Shown here: positions 32,888 through 41,062 of the stretch, piece after piece
Position numbering within the stretch: the stretch's first letter is position 1
How the letters are laid out: every line of letters begins with the position of its first letter
Assembly (NCBI RefSeq): GCF_014843005.1
Contig: NZ_JACYXM010000006.1
Span: 504,757-568,756, forward strand
Direction of reading: 5' to 3'
DNA from: Rhodanobacter sp. DHG33
GTDB lineage: Bacteria > Pseudomonadota > Gammaproteobacteria > Xanthomonadales > Rhodanobacteraceae
DNA length: 64,000 nt
Translations under genes and position numbers: made by a program
The notes under the pieces: model-generated
The model's database searches: none
What the model was told of the DNA's origin: nothing
Seen by the model: only the letters and a program-made list of their open reading frames with translations

Positions 32888-32959
32888 CAAAGAGAAAGAG
32901 CACCCCGATGCGGCGCTCTCCGGGCATCCTGCCCTCCGAGTCCGTGAGGCGGGGCCGGG

Positions 32960-33087
32960 CTTTTCGGCCGGACTCCTGTCCGGTCGAAAAGGCATCGCCC
33001 TCCATGGCGATGCCCGCTGCGCGGCCTGATCGTCCCCGCCTCACCGCCGCATAGGGGCCCCGGAAAAGCAGCGCGCTCCCAGCGCGC
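32960..33087. repeat. Tandem hairpins inside the repeat island
   Basis: Three stems follow one another. CTTTTCGGCCGGAC pairs with GTCCGGTCGAAAAG (32960-32991, one mismatch, 4-nt loop). GGCATCGCC pairs with GGCGATGCC (32991-33014, 6-nt loop). GCGCGCT pairs with AGCGCGC (33071-33087, 3-nt loop). A transcript here would be heavily folded. Confidence 0.6.
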
Positions 33088-33118
33088 AGAAGCCACGGCC
33101 AGAGCAGAATCAAACCAA

Positions 33119-33167
33119 AGCAGAGCCAAGCTAAAGCAGAGAGCAGAGAGCAGAGCCAAGCTAAAGC
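33119..33167. repeat. Nineteen-base direct repeat inside the island
   Basis: AGCAGAGCCAAGCTAAAGC occurs at 33119-33137 and again at 33149-33167, 30 bp apart, with AGAGAGCAGAG-like sequence between. The copies are identical, which suggests recent tandem duplication and possible copy-number variation. Confidence 0.75.
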
Positions 33168-33192
33168 GGGGCGAAGTACCAACGTCTCTGTT

Positions 33193-33280
33193 CGTCATCC
33201 CGGCGCAGGCCGGGATCCAGTAGCGATCACGCCTGTTCGAGCATCACAGCCACTGGATTCCGGCCTGCGCTGGAATGACG
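33193..33280. repeat. Nested inverted repeat with dRS3-like arms
   Basis: The 29-nt arms 33193-33221 and 33252-33280 are inverted copies with three mismatches and a 30-nt loop. Each arm starts with CGTCATYCC, ends with ATCCAGT and holds its own GC-rich core (CCCGGC-GCAG-GCCGGG in the left arm). The arms resemble the widespread proteobacterial GTCATTCC...GGAATCCAG repeats. Confidence 0.65.
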
Positions 33281-33439
33281 AGCAAGACATGCAGAGCGAA
33301 GCGCCCCAGGGTCTTGCCCTCAGTTCCCAGATACGGCGAGGTGTGGCCGCTGTGCAGGACGTGTCGCCGAACGTAGTTCCAATCTCCTCGACACCACCTG
33401 CTCGTAGTCCCGGCGGATTACATAAGGCCATTTCTCTGG

Positions 33440-33473
33440 GTTACTTCTCTTTGGGCCAGCAAAGAGAAGTAAC
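33440..33473. repeat. Right-end hairpin of the repeat island
   Basis: GTTACTTCTCTTTG (33440-33453), loop GGCCAG, CAAAGAGAAGTAAC (33460-33473): 14 perfect base pairs. Compared with the left hairpin it has one C-G to T-A pair change and loses one T and its paired A, so every difference in the stem is compensated. Confidence 0.75.
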
Positions 33474-33552
33474 TCGGGCGCCGGCAGGCGTCCGAAACCG
33501 CTCTGTCGCTTGCGAAAGAACGAACAAATGCAGCGCGCCCGATATTTCTCAA

Positions 33553-35121
33553 TCACCTGTAATTGAAATCCGGCGAAGCCAGCAGAAAAGTATTCCACTC
33601 CTGCTGCGAGTTGGCCTTGGCCAGCGCCCCGCGCGTAACGGCTGAGAGGTGCGGCTCGATGGCGTCGTAGTACAGCCGCGTAGCCAGCATCGGAAAGCCG
33701 GCTTCGCGCGTCTTGCTGCCCGGTGGGGTGAACAGCTGGGTATTGCCGTTGCCGATGGCGGCGGCGATGTCGAAGCGGGTCGAGAGCTGTCCCGAGCCCG
33801 TCCAGCTTGCGCCGTCCAGCGGCCAGCCGTCCGGCGTGATGCGGCCGTACGGCGGTTCGCCCAGCTGGTCGAGCCAGTACACCAGCGGCAGGGCGTTCGC
33901 GATGGGTTTGCCGTCGTAGGCCATGCGCACCGAAGAGATCACGAAGCGCGTGGGGTCCATGAACTGCCGCCCGCTCGCCAGCATTTCGGGGGCATCGAAC
34001 ATCGTACGCAGCACCGCGGCGATGTCGCCGTCCGTCTGCCGGAAGGTCTGCGCCATCCGCGCCACCAGCGCGGGCGGCGGCTGATCGGCCACGAAGTACT
34101 GCGCAAGCCGGCGCGAGACGAACTGCGCACAGGCGGGCTGGTGCACGATGATGTCCACCGCCTGCTTCACTTCGTCGAAACCGCGTCCCCTGATGTGCTG
34201 GCCGAGCAAGACCTTGTCGCTGAAGTCGTGCCGGTACGGATTGAACTGGAACAGGCCGTGCTGCACCACGAGCGGTGCGGCTTTCGCGTTGAAGTGCTGC
34301 GGCTTACCGTCCACCGGTGCGATGCCCACGCCGGTGAGGATCAGCGCCAGCTGCTGCACGTCCTGCTGGGTGTAGCCCGAGCCCACACCCAGCGTGTGCA
34401 GCTCCATCAGTTCCCGCGCGTAGTTCTCGTTGACGTGGCCCTTGGCGTTTTGTGCGTTGTCGAGGAACTCCAGCATCGCCGGGCTTTCCAGCGTGGCCAT
34501 CACCAGGTCCCTGAACTTGCCCAGCGCGTGCGGACGGATCACGCGCTGCTCGTAGTCGGCCAGCTCCCAGCGGATGCGGCCCTTGGGCGCGTACACGCTG
34601 AAGTGGTTGAGCCAGAACCACACCAGTTGCTCCTTGAGTTGGTCAGGTCCGTACACGGCCTGCAGCAGCTCGATCTGCCGCGCCTGCTGCATCAGCTCGT
34701 TGCCGTGCTGCTGCCACGCTTTGTTGGCGGCGTCCTTCTCCGGGCCTGCGGGCATTGCCTTGGTCTGCTGCTGGGCGTCGTACAGATCGCCCAGCAGTTT
34801 CGGCATGGGCGTGTCCGCCGCCTCGAAGCCATGGATCAGCCCGACAATCTGCGGCGGCAGCGAGCCAGGCACGCGGTCGGCCAGTTGTGCGTCGAGCAGG
34901 CCGCCGCGGCCCAGTTTCCGGTAGCGGGCCACGTCCGCGTTGTCGACACCGAAGCCGTCGCGACGCAACCAGGCCAGGTCGGCACCGTTGAATGCGCCAT
35001 GCATTGCCGCTGCGCTGGCCTGCATGGGCTGGCTGGCGCAGGCGGAAAGCAGCAGCGTCAGGATCGCCAGCAGGACAATGGGCGCGCAACGGAGCTTGGC
35101 GGCGAGGTATGGGTTGGGCAT
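33553..35121 (-). CDS. DUF1800-family lipoprotein
   Basis: A 522-residue protein with a lipoprotein signal (LTLLLSAC, Cys28). The DUF1800 domain runs to the C-terminus: LAWLRRDGFGVDNADVARYRKLG (about 48-70), QLVWFWLNHFSVY, NENYARELMELHTLGVGSGYTQQDVQQL, RPHALGKFRDLVMATLESPAML and the final EWNTFLLASPDFNYR. It is a paralogue of the DUF1800 protein at 36834-38420, but without a DUF1501 partner directly downstream. The ATG at 35121 is chosen for its signal peptide. DUF1800 function is unknown; the pair is thought to be envelope-associated. Confidence 0.88.
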   Translation of the reverse strand: MPNPYLAAKLRCAPIVLLAILTLLLSACASQPMQASAAAMHGAFNGADLAWLRRDGFGVDNADVARYRKLGRGGLLDAQLADRVPGSLPPQIVGLIHGFEAADTPMPKLLGDLYDAQQQTKAMPAGPEKDAANKAWQQHGNELMQQARQIELLQAVYGPDQLKEQLVWFWLNHFSVYAPKGRIRWELADYEQRVIRPHALGKFRDLVMATLESPAMLEFLDNAQNAKGHVNENYARELMELHTLGVGSGYTQQDVQQLALILTGVGIAPVDGKPQHFNAKAAPLVVQHGLFQFNPYRHDFSDKVLLGQHIRGRGFDEVKQAVDIIVHQPACAQFVSRRLAQYFVADQPPPALVARMAQTFRQTDGDIAAVLRTMFDAPEMLASGRQFMDPTRFVISSVRMAYDGKPIANALPLVYWLDQLGEPPYGRITPDGWPLDGASWTGSGQLSTRFDIAAAIGNGNTQLFTPPGSKTREAGFPMLATRLYYDAIEPHLSAVTRGALAKANSQQEWNTFLLASPDFNYR

Positions 35122-35201
35122 GCGGTTTATCCGCGGTGGGGGCGGGGGCTTCGGTGTATCGTGCGGCCTGGGCTGGCTACCCGCCAGCATTTGGAGGCTG
35201 T

Positions 35202-35618
35202 ATGGCTATCCAGGCACGCTCGTCCCTGTGGCTGTTGACGGGGTTCGCGGCGGGTATTGTCGCCACGGTGGCGGTTACCTCGCATGCGACAACCCCGCCC
35301 ATGGCCACGCCCGCGCGGTTGACGGGACACTATTCGGTTTCCATCGACGAGATCCGCCAGAACCTGGTGTTCGGTGATTTCTTCTCGGATCGCTATTCGC
35401 ATGCGGTCACGCTGTCCGACGGCTCGGTGCACGAGGTGACACTGCGCGCGGTCAGCCGGAACGGCCAGCCCTTGCTGGAGCTCACCGATGCCTCCGATGG
35501 CAAGGTGGCGCATTCCTTCATGGGGCCGTTCGGCACCACGACCAACGGCAAGTTGATGGTCAACGTGAAGGATGAGGACGAAGTACGTACCGAGATGCAT
35601 CGGCTCACCGGGCGCTGA
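35202..35618 (+). CDS. Small exported protein of unknown function
   Basis: A 138-residue protein with one N-terminal hydrophobic segment (SLWLLTGFAAGIVATVAVTS, residues about 8-27) acting as signal or anchor, then a compact beta-rich region (HYSVSIDEIRQNLVFGDFFSD, and later SFMGPFGTTTNGKLMVNVKDEDE). TGGAGG lies 4-9 nt before the ATG at 35202. I do not recognise a family. It sits between the two DUF1800 genes on the opposite strand and ends 3 bp from the convergent DUF1501 gene. Confidence 0.7.
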   Translation: MAIQARSSLWLLTGFAAGIVATVAVTSHATTPPMATPARLTGHYSVSIDEIRQNLVFGDFFSDRYSHAVTLSDGSVHEVTLRAVSRNGQPLLELTDASDGKVAHSFMGPFGTTTNGKLMVNVKDEDEVRTEMHRLTGR

Positions 35619-35621
35619 CCG

Positions 35622-36824
35622 TCATACCAGGCGCAAATCCTTGGGCTTGGCTTGCGGGAACACCGTCTGCAACTGGCTGGAGCTCAGGCCCCACAGCCGC
35701 GTGAACATGCCGCCCAGTACATCGCGATAGTCGTTGAGCACCTGGTAGTCGCGGTTCTGCAGCAGGTTCGGCGGAGTCACCGCGAGCTGTTCGCCCGCAA
35801 GGCGGCCGCCGGCCACCTTGCCGCCCAGCACCCAGTGCACGGTGCCGTGGCCGTGGTCGGTGCCGTGGTCGCCGTTTTCGCGGAAGGTGCGGCCGAACTC
35901 GGAAAGCACCACCACGGTGGTGTCGTTCCACGCGTCGCCCATCGCGTCGGCATAGGCGGCGAGGCCTTCGCCGAGGTTCTTCAGGTTGTTGGCGAGGCCG
36001 CCCTTGGTGCTGCCCTGGTTGACGTGGGTGTCCCAGCCGCCCACGTCCACGAAGCCGAGCCGGTACTGGTCGCGCATCAGGGTGGCGATGCGCCTCGTCT
36101 CGGCGGCGAAATTGTGCGCGCTGGGGGCGCCGCGGCTGGCGGCCACCATCTCGTTGCGCAGGTCGTCGGATACGGTCTTGGGCAGGGCGAGGCCGTCGGC
36201 GCTGGCCTGCGCCAGCGCGGTGCCCTTGTACATGCCGGCAAGGATGGCCGACTGGCGCGCGTCGAAGTGCGCCTTGGGGTCGCTCTGCAGCGAGATGTTG
36301 GGGATGTCGCGCCCCGCGCCCTGGAAGCTCAGCGGCAGATTGTTGGTGAAGGCGATGGCCGGCGTGGCGTTGTTGAGCGCGCCGGAGAGCCGCGCCATGA
36401 AGCCGGAGCGATAGTTCGTGTCGTGGCCCAGCGGCTGCCCGCGCTCGATGTGGTCCTGCGTTTCGAAGTGGCTGCGCGAGAGGTCGTTGGTGCCGGCGAA
36501 GGGAATGAAGGCGAGCTGTTTCTTCTGCCACAGCGGGTAGAGCGAGTCGCGCACTACCGGGCTCAGCGCCCAGTCGGCATCCAGCGGCAGTGCGCTGTCC
36601 GGATTGGCCGCGTCGGGCTTGGCGATGGCCAGCGTGGGGCGCGACTCGTAGTAGAAGTCGCTGCCGCAGGGCACCAGCAGGTTGTTGCAGTCGTAGCCGC
36701 CGCGCAGGAATACCAGCAGGAAGCGCGGTGTGCCCGCGGGCGCGGCGAACAGTCGGCCCGAGAACGACAGCGTGGACGCGGCGGCGGCACCGGCGGCGGC
36801 AAGCAGGAATTCGCGGCGGTTCAT
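35622..36824 (-). CDS. DUF1501-family Tat-exported protein
   Basis: A 400-residue protein with a Tat-like signal (NRREFLLAAAGAAAASTLSF, residues 2-21), then FLLVFLRGGYDCNNLLVPCGSDFYYESRP. Later conserved blocks are DVGGWDTHVNQGSTKGGLANNL, TVVVLSEFGRTFRENGDHGTDHGHG and GRLAGEQLAV. The D/H-rich blocks are those of the DUF1501 (sulfatase/alkaline-phosphatase-like fold) family and may bind metal. It follows the DUF1800 gene at 36834 by 9 bp, the standard DUF1800-DUF1501 pair. Function unknown. Confidence 0.9.
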   Translation of the reverse strand: MNRREFLLAAAGAAAASTLSFSGRLFAAPAGTPRFLLVFLRGGYDCNNLLVPCGSDFYYESRPTLAIAKPDAANPDSALPLDADWALSPVVRDSLYPLWQKKQLAFIPFAGTNDLSRSHFETQDHIERGQPLGHDTNYRSGFMARLSGALNNATPAIAFTNNLPLSFQGAGRDIPNISLQSDPKAHFDARQSAILAGMYKGTALAQASADGLALPKTVSDDLRNEMVAASRGAPSAHNFAAETRRIATLMRDQYRLGFVDVGGWDTHVNQGSTKGGLANNLKNLGEGLAAYADAMGDAWNDTTVVVLSEFGRTFRENGDHGTDHGHGTVHWVLGGKVAGGRLAGEQLAVTPPNLLQNRDYQVLNDYRDVLGGMFTRLWGLSSSQLQTVFPQAKPKDLRLV

Positions 36825-36833
36825 GGCGTCACC

Positions 36834-38420
36834 TCAGCGGTAGTTGAAGTCGGGCGAGGACAGCAGGAAGGTGTTCCACTCGGCGGGCGACTTCGCCTTG
36901 GCGAGCGCGTCGCGGGTGGCATCGGAAAGGGTAGGGGCGACGGTGTCGCGATACAGTGCGGAGCCCTGCAGATCGGGCGTGCCGGGCGACAGGTTGCTCT
37001 TTGCGTAGCCATCGCCGGAAACGAACAGGCGATTGCGGCCGCTGCCGATCACGCGCGCGAAGTCGAAGCGCTTGCTGAGCTGGCCGGAGCCGGTCCAGCT
37101 TGCCGAATCCAGCGGCCAGCCGTCCGGCGTGATGCGGCCGTACAGCGGCTCGCCCATCTGCTGCAGCCAGTTCTGCAGCGGCGCGGCGTTGGGGATGGGC
37201 TGGCCGTCGTAGGTCATGCGCATCGCGGAAACCACGAAGCGCATCGGATCCTTGAATTTCTGGCCGCCGACCGCGGCGGCATCTTTCGACAGCATCATCG
37301 TGCGCATCACCGAGGCGATGTCGCCATCGGTGTTCTGGAAGGTACGCGCCATCGCATCCACCAGCGCCGGCGAAGGCTGGTCGGCGATGAAGTATTCCGC
37401 CAGTTTGCGCGAGACGAATTGCGCGCAAGCCGGCTGGCGCACGATAAGGTCCACAGCCTGCCCGATCTCCGCGTAGCCGCTGCCCGGAATGGTCTGGCCG
37501 AGGAAGGTCTTGTCGCCGTCGTCGTGCTTGGTCGGGTTGAACACGAACAGGCCGTCGCGCACGTAGCCGAGCCGCTCGCGTCCGAATCGGCCGGCGCGCT
37601 GCGCCACTTTCGGCGGCGCAAGGCCGGCACCGGTGAGTACGCGCATCAGCTGCTGCACGTCGGCCTGCGTATAGCCCGAACCCACGCCCAGCGTGTGCAG
37701 CTCCATCAGCTCGCGCGCATAGTTCTCGTTGGTCTTGTCCTTGACGTTCTGCGCGTTGTCGAGGAACACCAGCATGGCCGGACTGGTGAGCGTGGCCATC
37801 ACCAGGTCCTTGAACTTGCCCAGCGCGTGCGGGCGGATCACCTGTTCCTCGTAGTTCGCGGCGAACACGCGTACCGCGCCCTTGTTCGCGTACACGCTGA
37901 AATGGTTGAGCCAGAACCACACCAGCTGTTCCTTGAGCTGGTCGCCGCCGTAGATCGCATGCAGCAGCTCGGCCTGGGCGGCCTGCTGGTCGAGGCCACG
38001 GCGATACTGCTGCAGCGCCTTCTTCGCGACGTCCTTGTCGGGGCCGGCAGGCATGTCCTTGAATCGCCGCTGGCTGTCGCGGAAATCGGCCAGCAGGTCG
38101 GGCAGTGGCGTGTTCACCACCGTCAGGGCCTGGATCTGCGTGGCGACCTGCGGCGGCAGCGTGTCGTCCGTGCCGGCCAATTGCGCGTCGAGGAAGCGGG
38201 CGCGGCCGAGCTGGCGATAGCTCGCCAGCGTGGCGCTGTCCAGGCCGAAGCCGTCGCGGCGCAGCCATGCGATGTCGGAAAGACTCAATCCGTCCACCGT
38301 TGCCGTGACGGTGGCCGTGGCCAGGCGTTGGGGAGCGGCTGGTCCTGCGCAGGCCAGCGCGGGCAGGCAACCCATCAGCAGGCCCAGTGCACGGCGGCGA
38401 AGCATCGGTACGGCAGGCAT
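36834..38420 (-). CDS. DUF1800-family exported protein
   Basis: A 528-residue protein with an N-terminal signal (LRRRALGLLMGCLPALACA, residues about 7-25). The domain landmarks match those of the paralogue at 33553-35121: IAWLRRDGFGLDSATLASYRQLG, QLVWFWLNHFSVY, NENYARELMELHTLGVGSGYTQADVQQL, FVSRKLAEYFIADQPSPALV and EWNTFLLSSPDFNYR. An ATG five codons downstream (38405) is an alternative start. It is the first gene of a two-gene operon with DUF1501. The biochemical role is unknown. Confidence 0.9.
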   Translation of the reverse strand: MPAVPMLRRRALGLLMGCLPALACAGPAAPQRLATATVTATVDGLSLSDIAWLRRDGFGLDSATLASYRQLGRARFLDAQLAGTDDTLPPQVATQIQALTVVNTPLPDLLADFRDSQRRFKDMPAGPDKDVAKKALQQYRRGLDQQAAQAELLHAIYGGDQLKEQLVWFWLNHFSVYANKGAVRVFAANYEEQVIRPHALGKFKDLVMATLTSPAMLVFLDNAQNVKDKTNENYARELMELHTLGVGSGYTQADVQQLMRVLTGAGLAPPKVAQRAGRFGRERLGYVRDGLFVFNPTKHDDGDKTFLGQTIPGSGYAEIGQAVDLIVRQPACAQFVSRKLAEYFIADQPSPALVDAMARTFQNTDGDIASVMRTMMLSKDAAAVGGQKFKDPMRFVVSAMRMTYDGQPIPNAAPLQNWLQQMGEPLYGRITPDGWPLDSASWTGSGQLSKRFDFARVIGSGRNRLFVSGDGYAKSNLSPGTPDLQGSALYRDTVAPTLSDATRDALAKAKSPAEWNTFLLSSPDFNYR

Positions 38421-38587
38421 GTATCCGTTTCCCGGCGAAAGACTCGGAGGGATTCAACGGCGAGCATGCCGGAGCCGATGACTTTCGCGCGGCAAATTCG
38501 TGCGTGGGTTCGCTGGCGATTCATGTTTCGCAGCAATTTGCGCACGCCGCGCAGCGGTTACCATGCGCCACCTGCCGGAGCGATGCG

Positions 38588-39196
38588 ATGCCCAAGACCT
38601 ACGACCGCGCCTATTTCGACAAGTGGTACCGCCATCCCGCGCACGCCGTGGGCTCGCCGGCCGAGCTGAGGCGCAAGGTGGCGATGGTGGTGGCGCAGGC
38701 GGAGTACTACCTCGGGCGGCCGTTGCGCAACGTGCTGGACGTGGGCTGCGGCGAGGGCACGTGGCGCGCGCCGCTGCGCGCCCTGCGGCCCGGCATCGAC
38801 TACCGCGGGCTGGATGCCAGCGACTACGTGGTGGCGCGCTACGGCCGCAGCCGCAACATCGGCCTGGCGCGCTTCGGCCAACTCGAACACCTGCGTTTCG
38901 ACACGCGCTTCGACCTGATCGTGTGCACCGACGTGCTGCACTACCTCAAGCCCGCGGAAATCCGCGCGGGCCTTGCCGGCATCGTCGAGATGCTGGAAGG
39001 CGTCGCCTTCCTCGAGCTGTTCACCAGCCGGGACGACGTGGAGGGTGACCGCCACGGTTTCCTGTCGCGGCCGCCGCGCTGGTACCTGCGCGAGTTCGGC
39101 AGCGCCGGCTTGCTGCCGTGCGGCTCGCACTGCTATCTCGGTCCGCGGCTGGAGCGGCGCATCGCGGCGTTGGAGCGCGCGCAGATGCCTGCCTAG
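38588..39196 (+). CDS. Class I SAM-dependent methyltransferase
   Basis: A 202-residue methyltransferase. It opens with YDRAYFDKWYRHP (residues 4-16), motif I is VLDVGCGEGTWRAPLRAL (about 49-66), then DYRGLDASDYVV, DLIVCTDVLHYL and FLELFTSRDD. The start MPKTYDRAYFDKWYR is characteristic of a small methyltransferase group common in Xanthomonadales with no assigned substrate. GGAG lies about 8 nt before the ATG at 38588. No operon partner. Confidence 0.86.
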   Translation: MPKTYDRAYFDKWYRHPAHAVGSPAELRRKVAMVVAQAEYYLGRPLRNVLDVGCGEGTWRAPLRALRPGIDYRGLDASDYVVARYGRSRNIGLARFGQLEHLRFDTRFDLIVCTDVLHYLKPAEIRAGLAGIVEMLEGVAFLELFTSRDDVEGDRHGFLSRPPRWYLREFGSAGLLPCGSHCYLGPRLERRIAALERAQMPA

Positions 39197-39249
39197 CCGC
39201 ATTGCCATCCGGTGCGGGCGGCAGGCGGAAAAATCCACAAGGGGAAGAC

Positions 39250-41010
39250 ATGCTTCGGAAAGCGCAGATCCTGTTCGTTGGCGCCGCCATGCTGCTCAGC
39301 GGCGCCGCCTTCGCTGGTACGTCGTGCCATCTGGCCGATTACGGCGCCCTGCCGGTCGAGATGGAGGGAAATCGGGCCACCACGATGGTCGCGATCAACG
39401 GCCAGAACACGCGCCTCATCCTCGATACCGGTGCCATGTTCAATACCATGTCGCGGGCCAACGCCACCGACCTGAAGCTGCGCGAATCGATGCTCCCCTT
39501 CGATCTGCGCGGCTCCGGCATCGGAGGCAGTTTCGGCGTCGAATTGGCGCGCGTCAGGGACTTCGGCATCCTGGGCGCCACGCTCCACAACGTCGAGTTC
39601 CTGGTCGGCGGCTCGGACAGCGGCATGGCCTTCCTGGGCGCCAGCTTCCTCGACGTGTTCGATCTCGACATCGATCTCGCGCACGGCAAATTGCACCTGA
39701 TGAAGCCCTCCGACTGCGGCGCGCAGCCGATGGCCTACTGGGTCACGGACGGCCGCTTCGAGACGGCGGACCTGCTTTCTTCCATGAACGCGCATGACCG
39801 CCGCAGCTTCGTCGAGGTCGTCATCAACGGCAAAAAGATCCGCGCCATGCTCGACAGCGGCTCCGAGGCGACCTTGCTGACGCGCAGTGCGGCCGAGGAG
39901 GTGGGCATCGACCTCTCTGCCATCGGAGCGAAAGCCGCCGGGCGGATGGCCGGCGCAGGCGCCAAGTCCCTGCAGACCTGGGTGGTGCCCATAGCCAGCT
40001 ATTCGATCGGCACCGAAACCATCAGCAACAGCAAGGTGCTGGTGATGGATGGCCGCATCGGCCTGGGCGAGGATGCGCCCGACATGCTGCTGGGCGTGGA
40101 TTTTTTCCTGGCGCATCGCATCTACATCGCGAACAGCCAAAGGAAGATCTATTTCACCTACAACGGCGGGCGCGTGTTTTCGCTGGCGCAGGCGCCCGGC
40201 GACAGCAGCAAGCCGGATGCCGCGGCAACTGGTACCGGAGATGCGCTCAAGACGGCGGATGACTATGCGCTGCGCGGGCAGGCCGACCTCTCGCGCGGCG
40301 AGACCACGGCGGCGCTGGCTGACCTGGACAAGGCCATCGGCATGGATGCGGGCAAGGCAGACTGGTATGCCACGCGAGCACGCGTGCACATGCGGCTGGG
40401 TCAGCCGGACACCGCCATGAGCGACCTCGACCAGGCCATCAAGCTCGATCCCAGCGATGTCGGTAACCTGCTGCAGCGCGCGAAGCTGAAACTGGCGCAC
40501 AAGGACAAGGCGGGCGCGCAGAGCGACGTGGCGGCGGCGCGGCAACTGGCGCAGCCGGGGTCGCAGCAGTCGCGCGTCATCGCGCAGTTCTACATCGCGA
40601 CAGGCCAGCCTGCCGAAGCGCTGCCCCTGCTCGATGACTGGATCAACCTGCACGGCAACGACCACGCCATGGGCGCCGTGCTCAACGATCGCTGCCGCGC
40701 GCGCGCCTTCGCCAACGTGATGGCCGACAAAGCGCTGCGCGATTGCCGCAAGGCGATCAAGCTCGACGGCGCGAGTCCCGCCTATCTGGAAAGCGAAGCA
40801 CTGGCGCAGTTGCGGCTGCAGGACTACGCCGATGCGATCACGAATTTCCAGCAAGTGGTGTCGCAGCAGCCGCGCTGGGCATGGGCGCGTTATGGCCTGG
40901 GCCTGGCGAGGATACGCAGTGGCCAGCCCGATGCGGGGAATGCCGATCTCGCTGCGGCCAAGGCGATCAATCCCGAGATCGGTGCGAAGTTCGAGCAGTA
41001 CGGCATTTGA
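39250..41010 (+). CDS. Exported double-retropepsin protein with TPR repeats
   Basis: A 586-residue protein with a Sec signal (cleavage near residue 22, AFA-G). It has two retroviral-type aspartyl protease modules in tandem. The first has the active Asp59 in LILDTGAMFNT and ends with FLGASFLDVFDLDID. The second has Asp202 in AMLDSGSEATLL and ends with LLGVDFFLAHRIYI. The two could form an intramolecular pair, as pepsin lobes do. Residues about 335-580 contain at least four TPR-like helix pairs (ALADLDKAIGMD, AMSDLDQAIKLDPSD, AITNFQQVVSQQP). GGGGAAG precedes the ATG. Probably a periplasmic protease; targets unknown. Confidence 0.88.
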   Translation: MLRKAQILFVGAAMLLSGAAFAGTSCHLADYGALPVEMEGNRATTMVAINGQNTRLILDTGAMFNTMSRANATDLKLRESMLPFDLRGSGIGGSFGVELARVRDFGILGATLHNVEFLVGGSDSGMAFLGASFLDVFDLDIDLAHGKLHLMKPSDCGAQPMAYWVTDGRFETADLLSSMNAHDRRSFVEVVINGKKIRAMLDSGSEATLLTRSAAEEVGIDLSAIGAKAAGRMAGAGAKSLQTWVVPIASYSIGTETISNSKVLVMDGRIGLGEDAPDMLLGVDFFLAHRIYIANSQRKIYFTYNGGRVFSLAQAPGDSSKPDAAATGTGDALKTADDYALRGQADLSRGETTAALADLDKAIGMDAGKADWYATRARVHMRLGQPDTAMSDLDQAIKLDPSDVGNLLQRAKLKLAHKDKAGAQSDVAAARQLAQPGSQQSRVIAQFYIATGQPAEALPLLDDWINLHGNDHAMGAVLNDRCRARAFANVMADKALRDCRKAIKLDGASPAYLESEALAQLRLQDYADAITNFQQVVSQQPRWAWARYGLGLARIRSGQPDAGNADLAAAKAINPEIGAKFEQYGI

Positions 41011-41062
41011 AGGCGGATCGGGCCGTGGGTTTTCCCTTTCCCGCAGGTTCGTCGCAGGTGCG

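Larger units (their letters stand above)
32808..33518. mobile_element. Repeat island with imperfect terminal inverted repeats (MITE-like)
   Basis: A 0.7-kb gene-free block between two convergent genes. Its left end (about 32808-32898) and right end (about 33431-33518) are inverted copies. Over the outer 54 nt, starting near the shared GACAGAGC, about 47 positions agree, including an unbroken CGCCTGCCGGCGCCCGAG. Each end folds into a long hairpin (see 32852-32887 and 33440-33473). Several other hairpins, a 19-nt direct repeat and a second nested inverted repeat lie between. No transposase is encoded. Some internal frames resemble fragments annotated as hypothetical proteins in many Xanthomonadaceae, suggesting a dispersed family (from memory, unverified). 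Confidence 0.6.

Noticed and set aside
32636-33198. Short open frames within the repeat island (for example Arg/Ser-rich ones)
   Set aside because: Different phases on both strands over hairpin-forming repeats, no ribosome sites. They look like fragments often mis-annotated as hypothetical proteins.
32766-33553. CRISPR array suspected from the repeats
   Set aside because: Repeats are few, partly inverted and of several types; there is no regular repeat-spacer pattern and no cas gene.
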